From Acinetobacter brisouisimilis (lineage in GTDB: Bacteria > Pseudomonadota > Gammaproteobacteria > Pseudomonadales > Moraxellaceae), in assembly GCF_000368265.1 (NCBI RefSeq), contig NZ_KB851219.1, positions 201,920 through 265,919 on the forward strand: a DNA stretch of 64,000 nt, written 5' to 3'. The stretch's first letter is position 1; every line of letters begins with the position of its first letter. A program made the position numbers and the translations under genes. Shown one piece after another: positions 19,639-29,039 of this stretch. Below the pieces are notes generated by a model. The model was not told the DNA's origin, ran no database searches, and was given only the letters and a program-made list of their open reading frames with translations.

Positions 19639-20116
19639 TTATCGCCCTCAGAAACCTAGAGATCCATTTATCTGGATTGTGATTTCGACAGTGTTGGCAT
19701 CTGTGCTGGTGGTTTATCCATTGGCATATGATGCGTCCGCATGGCGACCATGTATCATGCTGTTGGTGATGCTGTTTTGGGTACTGTGTCAGCCAACATG
19801 GTGCGGTGTGTGGTTTGCTTTTGGTCTGGGTATTTTTACGGACTTGCTGCTTGATGCACCGCTTGGGCAAAATGCGCTGATTTATGTGGTGATTACTTTT
19901 GCAGCACGTTACTTTATTCGTGAACGTCGAGTTCTCACTTTTCTGAATTTATGGATTATTGCGATTCTTGCGATTTTGGCTTATGTCATTTTTGTTTGGG
20001 TGACACAGGTGATGGCGGGTATTAACTATCCTGTCATGCGCCGTTGGCCACCATTAATCAGCAGTGTTTTTGCTTGGCCTGTGTTATATTATTGCTTGAA
20101 AAAATGGCGCGCTTGA
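19625..20116 (+). CDS. mreD: Rod-shape determining protein MreD
   Basis: A 163-residue membrane protein with about five hydrophobic segments. Typical MreD features are the polar start, the GIFTDLLLDAPLGQNALIYVVI block (family LGLLxDLLxGxPLG) and the C-terminal VFAWPVLYYCLKKWR. Overlaps mreC by 14 bases and maf by 13, so tightly coupled. Part of the elongasome with MreC, RodA and PBP2. Confidence 0.92.
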   Translation: MLVANYRPQKPRDPFIWIVISTVLASVLVVYPLAYDASAWRPCIMLLVMLFWVLCQPTWCGVWFAFGLGIFTDLLLDAPLGQNALIYVVITFAARYFIRERRVLTFLNLWIIAILAILAYVIFVWVTQVMAGINYPVMRRWPPLISSVFAWPVLYYCLKKWRA

Positions 20117-20670
20117 TTTTGGCTTCAAGCTCACCACGTCGTCGTGAGTTGCTTTTACAGCTTGGTTTACAATTTGAGGTATTTAGCCCTGAAATTGATG
20201 AAAGCATCTTGGAAGGTGAGTTAGCCTCTGAGTATGTTGCACGGCTCGCACAAGCTAAGGCTCAAGCAGTATTACACAAGTTTTCAGATGCAACCGTGAT
20301 TGCTGCTGATACCAGTTTGTCTGTCGATCATGAAATTATCGGAAAACCTGAATCAAAAGCACATGCATTTAGCATTTGGCAAAAACTGTCAGGACGTTGT
20401 CATGATGTATTGACTGGTGTTTGCGTGGCAAATGCTCAACAGATTTTATATCAAGTGGTGCAGACTCAAGTCGAGTTTCAGCCACTTACGCCGAATGATA
20501 TGGAAAATTATTGGGCTACAGGCGAGCCTGTGGGGAAAGCAGGTGCCTATGCCATACAAGGGCAGGCAGCGCAGTATATTCCCCGTATTGTAGGCAGTTA
20601 CACCAATGTTGTTGGACTGCCGTTGCATGAAACAATCAAGCTATTAAAAGCGGTTAATGCATCAAACTGA
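20104..20670 (+). CDS. maf: Maf family nucleotide pyrophosphatase
   Basis: A 188-residue Maf protein. It begins MARLILASSSPRRRELLLQLGL, the Maf P-loop-like signature, so ATG 20104 is the start although an earlier in-frame ATG exists inside mreD. Further motifs: FSPEIDES, YVARLAQAKAQAV, VIAADTSLS, IGKPESKAHA and GKAGAYAIQGQAA. The YhdE type hydrolyses dTTP and UTP, including modified forms. The mreBCD-maf-rng order is conserved in Gammaproteobacteria. Confidence 0.93.
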   Translation: MARLILASSSPRRRELLLQLGLQFEVFSPEIDESILEGELASEYVARLAQAKAQAVLHKFSDATVIAADTSLSVDHEIIGKPESKAHAFSIWQKLSGRCHDVLTGVCVANAQQILYQVVQTQVEFQPLTPNDMENYWATGEPVGKAGAYAIQGQAAQYIPRIVGSYTNVVGLPLHETIKLLKAVNASN

Positions 20671-20708
20671 TCGCTTTACAAGAATTCTTATAATGTTTTG
20701 AGTTTATT

Positions 20709-22163
20709 ATGTCAGATGAATTGCTGATTAATGTCACGCCGATGGAATGCCGCGTCGCATTAATTGAAAATGGAACAGTAAATGAGCTTTTTGTCGAACG
20801 TACGGTAAAACGTGGTTTGGTTGGCAATATCTATAAAGGCAAAGTCGTGCGTGTACTTCCTGGTATGCAGGCTGCTTTTGTCGATATTGGTTTATCGAGA
20901 ACTGCATTTTTACATATTAACGATATGGTCTGGTCACGTAACCAGCCAACGCCCAATGTTTTTGATCTCCTTCAGCCTGGGCAAATCCTGACGGTTCAGG
21001 TGATGAAAGATATGCTGGGAACCAAAGGCGCACGCTTAAGTACCGATCTTTCAATTCCCTCGCGTTATTTGGTCTTAATGCCGTTTGGTAACCATATCGG
21101 AGTTTCTCAGCGTATTGAATCAGAACAAGAGCGTGATCGCTTGCGGACACTGATTGAAAAAATCCAGAAAGAGCATCAATTACCGGGTAGTGTGATTGTG
21201 AGAACTGCTGCTGAAGGAATTGATGAAGCCTCAATTGCACAGGATATGAATTATCTGGCAAAACTCTGGGAATATATCCAGCGCAAGCAAAAAAGTATTG
21301 CGGTGCCTTCCCTTATTTTTGAAGAATTGCCATTACATCAGCGTATTGTACGTGATTTGGCATCTGAATCGACCAGCAAGATTTGCATCGATTCACGAGA
21401 AATTCACGCAAAACTCAAAGATTTTATTGATGAGTTTATGCCAGAAATGCAAAGCCGCCTGATTCATTATCCAGGCGAGCGCCCGCTATTTGATCTTTAC
21501 AATGTTGAAGAAGATATTCAAAAAGCCTTACAAACCCGCGTGGCATTGAAGTCTGGTGGCTACCTGATGATTGATCAGACTGAAGCCATGACGACCATTG
21601 ATGTCAATACGGGGTCTTATGTGGGTGGACGCAGCCTTGAAGACACTGTATTCAAGACCAATATGGAAGCGACACAGGTGATTGCCCGCCAGTTACGCTT
21701 ACGTAATTTGGGTGGCATTATTATTATTGACTTTATTGATATGCAAGAAGCGACGCATCGTGATGAAGTCATGAAACAGTTTGAGCGCATGCTTGAGCGT
21801 GATCATGCTAAAACCAAAATTACACAGGTTTCCGAGCTTGGTCTGGTTGAAATGACGCGTAAGCGTACCCGTGAATCACTTGAGCACTTGTTGTGTGAGT
21901 CATGTCCAACCTGTCAGGGACGTGGTTTTGTAAAAACAGCGGAAACGGTATGTTATGAAATTTTCCGTGAAATTTTACGCTATGCACGCGCTTATCAATC
22001 TCAGGCAGGATTTATGGTGGTTGCCAATCCATTAGTGATTGACAGATTGTTAACTGCCGAAGCGCCAGCAGTGGCAGATTTAGAGCACTTTATTAACCGA
22101 GTAATCAAATTTCAGGTGGAAAACCTCTATACGCAAGAGCAATACGATATCATTCTTAGTTGA
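20709..22163 (+). CDS. rng: Ribonuclease G
   Basis: A 484-residue RNase E/G-family enzyme. N-terminal S1 domain (RGLVGNIYKGKVVRVLPGMQAAFVDIGL), then the catalytic region with TTIDVNTGSYVGGRSLEDTVFKTN (metal-binding Asp) and IIIIDFIDMQ (second Asp). CPTCQGRG gives the zinc-link cysteines. It lacks the long C-terminal scaffold of RNase E, and the length (E. coli Rng 489) fits Rng. Processes the 5' end of 16S rRNA and decays mRNA. Last gene of the mre block. Confidence 0.95.
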   Translation: MSDELLINVTPMECRVALIENGTVNELFVERTVKRGLVGNIYKGKVVRVLPGMQAAFVDIGLSRTAFLHINDMVWSRNQPTPNVFDLLQPGQILTVQVMKDMLGTKGARLSTDLSIPSRYLVLMPFGNHIGVSQRIESEQERDRLRTLIEKIQKEHQLPGSVIVRTAAEGIDEASIAQDMNYLAKLWEYIQRKQKSIAVPSLIFEELPLHQRIVRDLASESTSKICIDSREIHAKLKDFIDEFMPEMQSRLIHYPGERPLFDLYNVEEDIQKALQTRVALKSGGYLMIDQTEAMTTIDVNTGSYVGGRSLEDTVFKTNMEATQVIARQLRLRNLGGIIIIDFIDMQEATHRDEVMKQFERMLERDHAKTKITQVSELGLVEMTRKRTRESLEHLLCESCPTCQGRGFVKTAETVCYEIFREILRYARAYQSQAGFMVVANPLVIDRLLTAEAPAVADLEHFINRVIKFQVENLYTQEQYDIILS

Positions 22164-22165
22164 TT

Positions 22166-22198
22166 TTGTAACAGAATTTCGCATAAGCCTTGTTACAA
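22166..22198 (+). repeat. Inverted repeat just after rng
   Basis: TTGTAACA and TGTTACAA, eight bases each with a 17-base loop, lie directly after the rng stop. No T run follows, so it is not a classic intrinsic terminator; it could be an RNA end-stabilising hairpin or a protein site. Confidence 0.35.
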
Positions 22199-22290
22199 CT
22201 CGCTGTTTACTTTCATTGAACATTTCCCAATACTATAAACTTAAGTGAGTAGCCAAAGACCTTAGTCTTAGCCAGATGGGGAATTGAAAT

Positions 22291-22470
22291 ATGCATATGC
22301 GAGAAGATAACAATTTGACAAATAATACTCAAACGAACAAAGAACATCGTCCTGTTAAAAACGATTGTTATATGGTCGATGAACAGGGTAAAGAAGTCCA
22401 GATCACCACTTCAATGGTGCAAGATATTTGTATTAAATTGCTTGAGCAATGTCGTACAGTCAGAAGTTAA
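22291..22470 (+). CDS. Small PA1571-like protein
   Basis: A 59-residue ORF (ATG 22291). A charged Asn/Gln-rich N-terminus (about residues 1-22) is followed by CYMVDEQGKEVQITTSMVQ and a short helix ending in LLEQCRTVR. The D-x-QG-x-E-x-x-IT-x-x-M-V pattern resembles the small PA1571 family of Pseudomonas and Acinetobacter, whose function is unknown. A purine-rich GGGGAATTGAAAT precedes the ATG and a terminator follows at once, which supports a real gene. Function not assigned. Confidence 0.65.
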   Translation: MHMREDNNLTNNTQTNKEHRPVKNDCYMVDEQGKEVQITTSMVQDICIKLLEQCRTVRS

Positions 22471-22501
22471 AATAAAAGGGCGAATCATACGCCCTTTTAT
22501 T
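22471..22501. terminator. Bidirectional terminator between the small gene and atfA
   Basis: AATAAAAGGGCG and CGCCCTTTTATT form a 12-bp perfect stem with a 7-base loop between two convergent genes. The A and T arms can serve both strands. Confidence 0.85.
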
Positions 22502-22527
22502 TGTGTTAGAAAATTCAAAAGTTGGAT

Positions 22528-23925
22528 TTAACCAACGTGTTTTAAATGTGCTTTCTGCTCTTCAGAAAGATATTCCGTTCCAAGATGGCGTTCATAATTT
22601 TGAATTTCTTGTTCAAGAAGCATGAGTAAACTTTGTACTTTAGGTAAAGTATTACGGCATGCCACAATTCCCACTTCAAGTTTATCTAAATAACTCGTCA
22701 GCGTAATATTTAATGCCTGTCCATCAAAGACGACAGATGCAGGATACAACGCTTCTAGTTTCGCTCCATTCCAGTACAGTGGTTCACGTGGACCTGGAAC
22801 GTTGGAAATCACGAGGTTAAATGCCTGATGCTTAGGCATCAGCCCAGAAATAATATTTAAACCCGCAGCGGCATATACAAATGCGCTATAGCCTAAAATT
22901 TGGTCTTGGGTCATGCGTTTAAAGCGGGTTTTGGCGTTACTGACGCTACGTGAAATAATTTTTGCCCGTTCAATCGGGTCACTGATATGCGTTGCCAGAT
23001 TGGCAAGAATCATGGTGATGCGGTTGCTGGTATCAGAGTCATTATCTGAACGGATTGAGGTCGGTACCATTGCAATGAGGGGCTTGGCAGGCAGGCTGTT
23101 CAAGCTCATCAAGTATTCACGTAAAGCACCTGAGCAGACCGAAAGAATCACATCATTTAAGGTAATCTGTAAGGCTTTGGCAATATGACGGAAGCGCTGC
23201 AGGTTAAAAGATTGTGCTGCAAAACGTCGAGATGCACTGATACGCTGGTTTAAAATACAGGCAGGGGCCTGAAAGCTTGAGACGTAGTCAGGGTCATGGT
23301 GGCGGTCATATAGAGCTTGGGTTAGTTCATGATATACGCCAGGCACAATATTCATTTGTTGTTTTAAGTGAGTCAGCTTACTACTTAAGCGGCGAACGGG
23401 GTTTTTGTTTTCTTGTTGTGAGCGGCGCTTTTCAATACACCACGGCGGTACGATGCTGTGAATATTTGGATCTTTGGCAAAAGATTTTTCCATCAGACGC
23501 ATACTGGCCACACCATCAACCATGGCATGATGAATTTTGAAGTACATCGCAAAGCGGTTACCTTCAATACCTTCAATGATAGTACATGTCCACAGTGGTT
23601 TGGCTCGGTCAATTAAAGCACCATGTTCTTGTGAAATGTAAATCAGCAACTCACGAATACGTCCAGGATGAGGCAGAGCAATATGTCGAAAGTGATGGTC
23701 AAGATCAAATTCGTCATCTTTATCCCAAAATAGGCCATTGAGGGTGTTGTTGAATGGTGCAACGGGCTTGCATTTTGAATTACGAATATCAGTAACCAAG
23801 TCCTGAATAAAGGTTGAAGGAGAATTCTTCGGAATTTGAAATAGAAACAATCCCCCTACATGCATAGGCTGCTGTCTTTTTTCTAAAGATAAAAAAATAA
23901 AGTCGATTGGGTGTAATGGTCGCAT
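22528..23925 (-). CDS. atfA: Wax ester synthase / diacylglycerol acyltransferase
   Basis: A 465-residue WS/DGAT enzyme. It starts MRPLHPIDFIFLSLEKRQQP, almost the A. baylyi AtfA start, so ATG 23925 is used and an upstream GTG (part of the GTGAGG ribosome-binding site) is rejected. The acyltransferase motif is HHAMVDG with His132 and His133; other family blocks are NGLFWDKDDEFDLDHHFRH, PLWTCTIIEG and FNLVISNVPGPREPLYWNGA. It joins acyl-CoA to fatty alcohols or diacylglycerol to make storage wax esters and triacylglycerol, peripheral to the inner membrane. Single-gene unit. Confidence 0.96.
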   Translation of the reverse strand: MRPLHPIDFIFLSLEKRQQPMHVGGLFLFQIPKNSPSTFIQDLVTDIRNSKCKPVAPFNNTLNGLFWDKDDEFDLDHHFRHIALPHPGRIRELLIYISQEHGALIDRAKPLWTCTIIEGIEGNRFAMYFKIHHAMVDGVASMRLMEKSFAKDPNIHSIVPPWCIEKRRSQQENKNPVRRLSSKLTHLKQQMNIVPGVYHELTQALYDRHHDPDYVSSFQAPACILNQRISASRRFAAQSFNLQRFRHIAKALQITLNDVILSVCSGALREYLMSLNSLPAKPLIAMVPTSIRSDNDSDTSNRITMILANLATHISDPIERAKIISRSVSNAKTRFKRMTQDQILGYSAFVYAAAGLNIISGLMPKHQAFNLVISNVPGPREPLYWNGAKLEALYPASVVFDGQALNITLTSYLDKLEVGIVACRNTLPKVQSLLMLLEQEIQNYERHLGTEYLSEEQKAHLKHVG

Positions 23926-24011
23926 TACGATGTGCCTCACTGCCTATGCCTATTTATCCAGTATATGACTGATTGTCATTCTATTTTTGCTTGCTTTTGT
24001 TATAAGTATAT

Positions 24012-24025
24012 ACTGAAAAATCAGT
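24012..24025. promoter_or_regulatory. Palindrome in the atfA upstream region
   Basis: ACTGA-AAAA-TCAGT lies about 90 bases before atfA (read on the minus strand) with further ACTGA/TCAGT half-sites nearby. It may be an operator; no regulator can be named. Confidence 0.3.
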
Positions 24026-24049
24026 CGTCTAAACTATCAGTATAAATAA

Positions 24050-24080
24050 ATAACCACTGCAAAGCAGTGGTTATCTGTAA
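24050..24080 (-). terminator. Terminator after cysH
   Basis: ATAACCACTGC / GCAGTGGTTAT with a 3-base loop, an 11-bp perfect stem, just after the cysH stop on the minus strand and followed there by TTATTTA. Confidence 0.75.
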
Positions 24081-24094
24081 AAGTCTACAACAAA

Positions 24095-24832
24095 TCATTT
24101 CTTCAAGTTGCCAGCATGCAAACCGCATTCTTTATGTGTAGCTTCTTCCCACCACCAACGACCTTCACGTTCGTGCTGGTTGGGTAACACAGCGCGTGTA
24201 CAAGGTTCACAGCCGATGGATATAAAACCACGCTCATGTAGTGAGTTATATGGGATTTCCATCATGCGAATATAATTCCATACATCTGCACTTGACCAGT
24301 TGGCAAGCGGGTTGTATTTGATGAGTTGTTTGCCTGGGCCTGAAAAGCCTACATCGGCTTGAATCACTGGAATTTCATTACGTGTCCCTGGACTTTGGTC
24401 TTTGCGCTGACCTGTAATCCAGCCATCGAGTGTTGCCAGTTTTTTGCGAAGTGGTTGCACTTTACGCACACCACAGCATTCCTGATGCCCATCTGTAAAA
24501 AAGCTAAACATGCCTTTTTCAGTCACCAGTTTTTGTACAGCTTCAGATTCTGGGAAGCAGATTTCAATATCGATTTTATAAAATTTGCGAACGGCTTCTA
24601 AAAATTCATAGGTTTCTGGATGTAAGCGTCCTGTATCTAAGCTAAACACGCGAAATGGTTTGCGCAGGCGATAGGCCATATCAATCAGCACGACGTCTTC
24701 TGCACCTGAGAAGGAAATGGCAACTTCGCCCTGTTGGTTTAAAGCAAGCTCAAGAATTTCACTTGGTGATTTATCTGCATATTCGGCAGCAAGTGCATCA
24801 ATCAGATCAATAGAGGGAATGGTGTCGGTCAT
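24095..24832 (-). CDS. cysH: Adenylyl-sulfate reductase, 4Fe-4S type CysH
   Basis: A 245-residue assimilatory sulfate reductase. PP-loop nucleotide motif [17 protein letters not shown], then [14 protein letters not shown]. Four iron-sulfur cysteines are seen as a CC pair (ECCGVRKV) and a CxxC (GCEPCTRAV), which marks the APS-reducing, 4Fe-4S form rather than PAPS-only CysH. The catalytic Cys is in the C-terminal [11 protein letters not shown]. It reduces activated sulfate to sulfite with thioredoxin. A clear AGGA precedes the ATG. Single-gene unit with its own terminator. Confidence 0.94.
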   Translation of the reverse strand: MTDTIPSIDLIDALAAEYADKSPSEILELALNQQGEVAISFSGAEDVVLIDMAYRLRKPFRVFSLDTGRLHPETYEFLEAVRKFYKIDIEICFPESEAVQKLVTEKGMFSFFTDGHQECCGVRKVQPLRKKLATLDGWITGQRKDQSPGTRNEIPVIQADVGFSGPGKQLIKYNPLANWSSADVWNYIRMMEIPYNSLHERGFISIGCEPCTRAVLPNQHEREGRWWWEEATHKECGLHAGNLKK

Positions 24833-25020
24833 GGTTATTCCTGGCTGTCAGCTTGGATGCTTATTAATAAGACAGAGATAAAGTCAAAATGAAATAAAGT
24901 AAAGCATAAAATCAGGAGATAAATAAAAGGTAAATACTTATAAGTAAAATCGATTTAAGTAATATCATCCAATTCGTCAGGTCTGGTGCTATGATCCTCA
25001 AATTTTGAACAACGAGCAAT

Positions 25021-25324
25021 ATGAGAAAAGATCGATAGAAATCATTCGCCTTGACCTGAATAGTGATTCATTTTGCTTGGAAGAAGCATATAACTTGTCA
25101 TATTCCAAAGCATGGCATGTGGGTCATGTAACACTTAAATGGTTTAAAACTGCATGATTTATTATTGAATGTTTCAACAATATAATTTAGCAATTTTCAG
25201 ATATTTATAAAGATGAAAAGTTAAAAGATATCGTGCATTGAGTGTCATCGCATACGATGCTGAACTAAAATGCGAAGGTGAAGAGCATCCGTGTCTTGTT
25301 CGTATTTTGCAAAAATCCAACTAA
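25021..25324 (+). pseudogene. Decayed small gene of unknown family
   Basis: Coding-like peptides appear in successive frames: RSIEIIRLDLNSDSFCLEEA continuing to VTLKWFKTA, then QFSDIYKDEKLKDIVH, then SVIAYDAELKCEGEEHPCLV and RILQKSN before a stop at 25322. They fit one protein of about 95-100 residues broken by at least two frameshifts. A plausible ATG is at 25021, with TATGAT 29 bases before it. No family recognised. The rest of the 583-base gap (24833-25415) shows nothing else. Confidence 0.45.
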
Positions 25325-25415
25325 AATAATCGAAATTTTATTGAAATGACGCATACCATTTTTTACTGAGCAGTATAATCATGGCGTTGTTTTTCTTTCT
25401 CTCCCAAACTTTAAG

Positions 25416-26612
25416 ATGGTTATGTCTATATCTACTCAACCAGCGCAGCAAGGAAGCTGGATTAGTGTGATTGCACTCGCTTTAGCCGCTTTTATTTTTA
25501 ATACCACGGAATTTGTGCCTGTTGCATTGCTCAGTGATATTGCGCAAAGCTTTCAGATGCAGGCTGAACAGGTCGGCATTATGCTGACGATTTATGCATG
25601 GGTGGTGGCGCTGACTTCATTACCGATGATGCTAATGACCCGCAATATGGAGCGAAAGGCATTATTACTGTCGATTTTTTTACTGTTTATGATGAGTCAT
25701 TTGCTGTCGAGTATTGCCAGTAATTTTACGATTCTTTTGATCAGCCGTATCGGAATTGCTTTTGCACATGCTATTTTCTGGTCAATTACCGCATCATTGG
25801 CGGTGCGTGTTGCCCCCGTAGGAAAAGGGGTGCAGGCACTTGGATTACTTTCTACAGGAACGGTACTGGCACTAGTACTGGGGATTCCATTTGGTCGGGT
25901 GATTGGTGAATGGTTTGGCTGGCGTAATACCTTTGCCCTGATTGCAGGCTTGGCGCTGTTGACCATGCTTATTCTTTGGACAACGCTACCTAAATTACCA
26001 AGTCAAAACTCGGGTTCATTGAGTAGTTTACCTGTCTTGCTCAAACGTCCTGCATTGCTCTTATTGTATCTTGCAACGATTGTGGTGATTACCGCGCAAT
26101 TTACTGGTTATAGTTATATTGAACCTTTTACCTTGCATATTGCACATTTTCAATCGACACAAACCACGTCACTATTGTTGGTTTATGGTGGTTCAGGAAT
26201 TTTGGCGTCAGTTTTGTTTAGCCGATTTAGTCGTAAATTACCAAAAACTTTTGTGATGGCATCTAGCCTGGGAATCAGTATCTCAATGTTGCTGTTGTTG
26301 CCATTGGCAACTCATGTGATGGGTTTAATGACGCTTACCGTATTTTGGGGGCTGGCAATTATGAGTTTTGGTCTGGCATTGCAGTCCAAAGTTTTGCAAT
26401 TAGCCCCTGATGCCACAGATGTTGCCATGTCATTATTTTCAGGGCTGTATAATGTCGGAATTGGCGGCGGTGCGTTGCTCGGCAGCATCGTCAGTTTGCA
26501 TTATGGTTTACAGTCGATTGGAATGATTGGTGGGGTTTTGGGCTTAATCGGTTGTGTGATCTGTTTTGTGATGATCAAACGACCTGATTTTATGCCAAAA
26601 GCACGACATTAA
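25416..26612 (+). CDS. sotB: Sugar efflux MFS transporter SotB (YdeA-like)
   Basis: A 398-residue, 12-segment major-facilitator exporter. It tracks E. coli SotB block by block: [67 protein letters not shown] and [28 protein letters not shown]. SotB exports arabinose, IPTG and related sugars by proton antiport. ATG 25416 or 25422 may be used; the first is kept. Next to a convergent XRE-cupin gene that is divergent from another exporter, but no shared regulation is evident. Confidence 0.88.
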   Translation: MVMSISTQPAQQGSWISVIALALAAFIFNTTEFVPVALLSDIAQSFQMQAEQVGIMLTIYAWVVALTSLPMMLMTRNMERKALLLSIFLLFMMSHLLSSIASNFTILLISRIGIAFAHAIFWSITASLAVRVAPVGKGVQALGLLSTGTVLALVLGIPFGRVIGEWFGWRNTFALIAGLALLTMLILWTTLPKLPSQNSGSLSSLPVLLKRPALLLLYLATIVVITAQFTGYSYIEPFTLHIAHFQSTQTTSLLLVYGGSGILASVLFSRFSRKLPKTFVMASSLGISISMLLLLPLATHVMGLMTLTVFWGLAIMSFGLALQSKVLQLAPDATDVAMSLFSGLYNVGIGGGALLGSIVSLHYGLQSIGMIGGVLGLIGCVICFVMIKRPDFMPKARH

Positions 26613-27161
26613 TTAATAAGCAACTGTACGCGTAAAGAGTAACGGTTCAGTTCCCAAATTGGCATAGCTGTAGGGAACTGAGCTGGCATAGACAAAAGAT
26701 GAACCCGCGTTGAGCTGATATTGCACACCATCTAGCGTCAGGGTCAATGAGCCTTGCACAATATATAGCAGTTCGCTCCAGCCTTCGGGATCGGCTTCTG
26801 CCTGATAAACATCACCACTGGCAAGTGACCATGTCCATAATTCAACCTGTTGCTGGGCAGGGGCAGAGCAGTGTAGCTCGGCAAAACTATTGCCATTTGT
26901 ACTTTGCCAAGTTTTGACGCGATGAATATGTGGATTTTTTGCAGTAGGTGAGCTGACTAACTCGGCAAAAGAAACCTGTAAAACACTGGCAACCGCAGCC
27001 AGTTTGGTCAGGCTAATATTCATTTCGCCTGATTCCAAGCCTGCAATGGTACGCCGACTGACCCCAGACTGATCTGCCAATTGTTGCTGGCTGAGTTGGT
27101 GTTGTTCACGTAAGCGTTTCAGGTTGTCACTGACATATTCTAAAATTCCCTGTTGAGTCAT
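26613..27161 (-). CDS. XRE-family regulator with C-terminal cupin
   Basis: A 182-residue regulator. Residues about 10-66 form a helix-turn-helix of the Cro/C1 type (LKRLREQHQLSQQQLADQSGVSRRTIAGLESGEMNIS). Residues about 105-180 form a cupin barrel (WSELLYIVQGSLTLTLDGVQYQLNAGSSFVYASSVPYSY). Such proteins usually sense a small ligand in the cupin and repress a neighbouring transporter or catabolic gene. It is divergent from the DMT exporter gene and two matching palindromes lie between them, so it probably controls that exporter and itself. Confidence 0.85.
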   Translation of the reverse strand: MTQQGILEYVSDNLKRLREQHQLSQQQLADQSGVSRRTIAGLESGEMNISLTKLAAVASVLQVSFAELVSSPTAKNPHIHRVKTWQSTNGNSFAELHCSAPAQQQVELWTWSLASGDVYQAEADPEGWSELLYIVQGSLTLTLDGVQYQLNAGSSFVYASSVPYSYANLGTEPLLFTRTVAY

Positions 27162-27211
27162 GCATGAACACCATAAAACTGCAAATTAACCGTGGGGAAG
27201 ATTAGCATATT

Positions 27212-27231
27212 TGTGCAATATATTGCGCACA
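27212..27231. promoter_or_regulatory. Operator 1 of the XRE-cupin/exporter pair
   Basis: TGTGCAATATATTGCGCACA, a near-perfect inverted repeat with core GTGCAATATATTGC. It covers the -35 element (TTGCGC, 27223-27228) of the exporter promoter. Confidence 0.6.
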
Positions 27232-27251
27232 AAACTTAATGATTATATGAT
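27223..27251 (+). promoter_or_regulatory. Promoter of the DMT exporter gene
   Basis: TTGCGC (27223-27228), 17 bases, TATGAT (27246-27251): a good sigma-70 spacing with a weak -35. It is bracketed by the two operators and would give a 5' leader of about 25 bases before ATG 27283. Confidence 0.6.
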
Positions 27252-27267
27252 GTGCAGTATATTGCAC
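27252..27267. promoter_or_regulatory. Operator 2 of the XRE-cupin/exporter pair
   Basis: GTGCAGTATATTGCAC, a second copy of the operator 1 core, offset by 39 bases and lying directly downstream of the -10 box. Pairing of two sites suggests cooperative binding. Confidence 0.6.
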
Positions 27268-27282
27268 AATTTGTTCAAAATC

Positions 27283-28194
27283 ATGCCTAAAACCTTTTTG
27301 CATACTTATGCGCCGCAGCTCTCCTTAATCTTGATCACTTTGATTTGGGGCAGTACATTTCTCATCGTCCAGCATGCATTGAGTGCCAGTTCGCCGATGT
27401 TTTTTGTGGGTTGCCGTTTTGCAGCAGCGGCGGGCATTATGACGGTATTGTCTTGGAAAGTACTGTCTGGCATATCGCGCTATGATGTTATCGCAGGTGG
27501 ATGCATTGGGATCATGATTGCGATTGGCTACGGTGCACAAACCATTGGTCTGCAAACCATTTCGAGTAGCGAGTCTGCCTTTTTAACCGCGCTTTATGTC
27601 CCGATGGTCCCCATTTTACAGTTGTTGATCTTTAAAAAAGTACCCAAACCGATGATGTGGTGCGCAGCAGCTTTTGCATTTATTGGCTTAATTTTATTGA
27701 CTGGAAATAATAGTTTTTCAAACATTCAGCTGAATGTGGGGCAAATGATCACTTTATTTGGTGCGATTGCGATCGCTATGGAAATTATTCTGATCGGTTA
27801 CTTTGCAGGGCGGGTCAATACGCAATGCGTCACGGTTATTCAGTTATTGATTGCTTCAGTTTGTGCATTTGTCAGTATGCCAATGGTCGGGGAAGTGAGC
27901 ATTCCACATTTTAGCTGGACCTTATTCTTTACGGTCACTGGATTAGGCCTTGCGAGTGCACTGATTCAGTTAACTATGAACTGGGCGCAACGTTCGGTTG
28001 ACCCTTCACAAGCGGCGATTATTTATGCGGGTGAACCTGTCTGGGCGGGGGTCTTTGGGCGCTTGGCAGGTGAGCGCTTAGGGGCAATGGCATTGCTGGG
28101 TGGATTGTGTGTGGTTTTTGGAGTGATCTTAAGTGAAATGAAGTGGAACCGAAAAAAGAAGCCTTCTAAAGTTGCTTATGAAGATCACAGTTAA
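27283..28194 (+). CDS. DMT-superfamily (EamA) transporter
   Basis: A 303-residue membrane protein with ten hydrophobic segments and two EamA repeats. Repeat 1 opens LSLILITLIWGSTFLIVQHAL with FVGCRFAAAA; repeat 2 ends TMNWAQRSVDPSQAAIIYAGEPVWAGVFG, the usual EamA signature. ATG 27283 is preferred because earlier in-frame ATGs lie inside operator 2 or upstream of the promoter. Relatives export amino acids or metabolites; the substrate here is unknown. Likely repressed by the divergent XRE-cupin protein. Confidence 0.85.
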   Translation: MPKTFLHTYAPQLSLILITLIWGSTFLIVQHALSASSPMFFVGCRFAAAAGIMTVLSWKVLSGISRYDVIAGGCIGIMIAIGYGAQTIGLQTISSSESAFLTALYVPMVPILQLLIFKKVPKPMMWCAAAFAFIGLILLTGNNSFSNIQLNVGQMITLFGAIAIAMEIILIGYFAGRVNTQCVTVIQLLIASVCAFVSMPMVGEVSIPHFSWTLFFTVTGLGLASALIQLTMNWAQRSVDPSQAAIIYAGEPVWAGVFGRLAGERLGAMALLGGLCVVFGVILSEMKWNRKKKPSKVAYEDHS

Positions 28195-28368
28195 TATAGC
28201 GAATCATTGAATTGAGTCCAAATTATTTCGCTATTAAAACCAATAGCTTCTTTCATCATTTTTACTCGCCGCTGTTCTCTCTAAGCAACATTGAAATTTG
28301 AAGCACAAGAGAAATCAAATCGACTGATGAGAGAACATCTATAGAGTATCCATGGCAATCTGTATTTT

Positions 28369-29001
28369 TTATTTAAGAGCAGATTGAATTAGTGGATAGG
28401 CATTATTCAGCAATATACTCTGTGCTTTTGCATTGGGGTGAACCAGATCTTTTTGCATGAGTTGATTATTGCCTGCAATGCCTTGCATGAAAAATGGCAA
28501 TAACTGAACTTTGTATTGTTGGCTCACCGTACGGTAACTTTGTTCAAAGGCTTTACTGTATGCCGTGCCGTAATTGGGTGGAATTTTCATACCCAGTACA
28601 ATCACCTTGGCATGAGCTTGCTGACTCAGTTGAATCATTTTTGCCAGATTTTGCTGTAACGTTTGCGGGGGTTGCCCACGTAAACCATCATTGCCACCCA
28701 GCTCCAAAACCACAACATCAGGGCGATGAGTTTTTAAGGCTAAAGGAAAACGTGCCAGCCCGCCTGAAGTGGTTTCGCCACTCACACTGGCATTGACCAC
28801 GTTGTGTTTTTTCGGATACTGTTGTTCAAGACGTTTTTGTAATAAATGAACCCAGCCTTGTTCGGGGTTCAAACCATAACCAGCACTAATACTATCGCCA
28901 TAGACCATCACAGTTTTTGCTGTTGCTGTATGTGTACCCAATATACCTGTGCCAATCAATGCAAGCACTGAAACATAGACCGCGTGTTTGTTATTTTGCA
29001 T
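28369..29001 (-). CDS. tesA: Periplasmic GDSL thioesterase/lysophospholipase TesA
   Basis: A 210-residue SGNH hydrolase. Signal peptide at residues 1-28 (hydrophobic VYVSVLALIGTGIL, then TATA-KT). Block I is YGDSISAGYG with nucleophile Ser37; block III is LELGGNDGLRG (Gly, Asn); block V is DLVHPNAKAQ with the catalytic Asp and His. Length matches E. coli TesA (208). In the periplasm it hydrolyses acyl-CoA, lysophospholipid and small esters. The divergent order tesA / ybbA-ybbP is conserved in Gammaproteobacteria. Confidence 0.93.
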   Translation of the reverse strand: MQNNKHAVYVSVLALIGTGILGTHTATAKTVMVYGDSISAGYGLNPEQGWVHLLQKRLEQQYPKKHNVVNASVSGETTSGGLARFPLALKTHRPDVVVLELGGNDGLRGQPPQTLQQNLAKMIQLSQQAHAKVIVLGMKIPPNYGTAYSKAFEQSYRTVSQQYKVQLLPFFMQGIAGNNQLMQKDLVHPNAKAQSILLNNAYPLIQSALK

Positions 29002-29039
29002 TTGGCTTGTCCTATGATTTTTTATGGATGTTTCGCATC

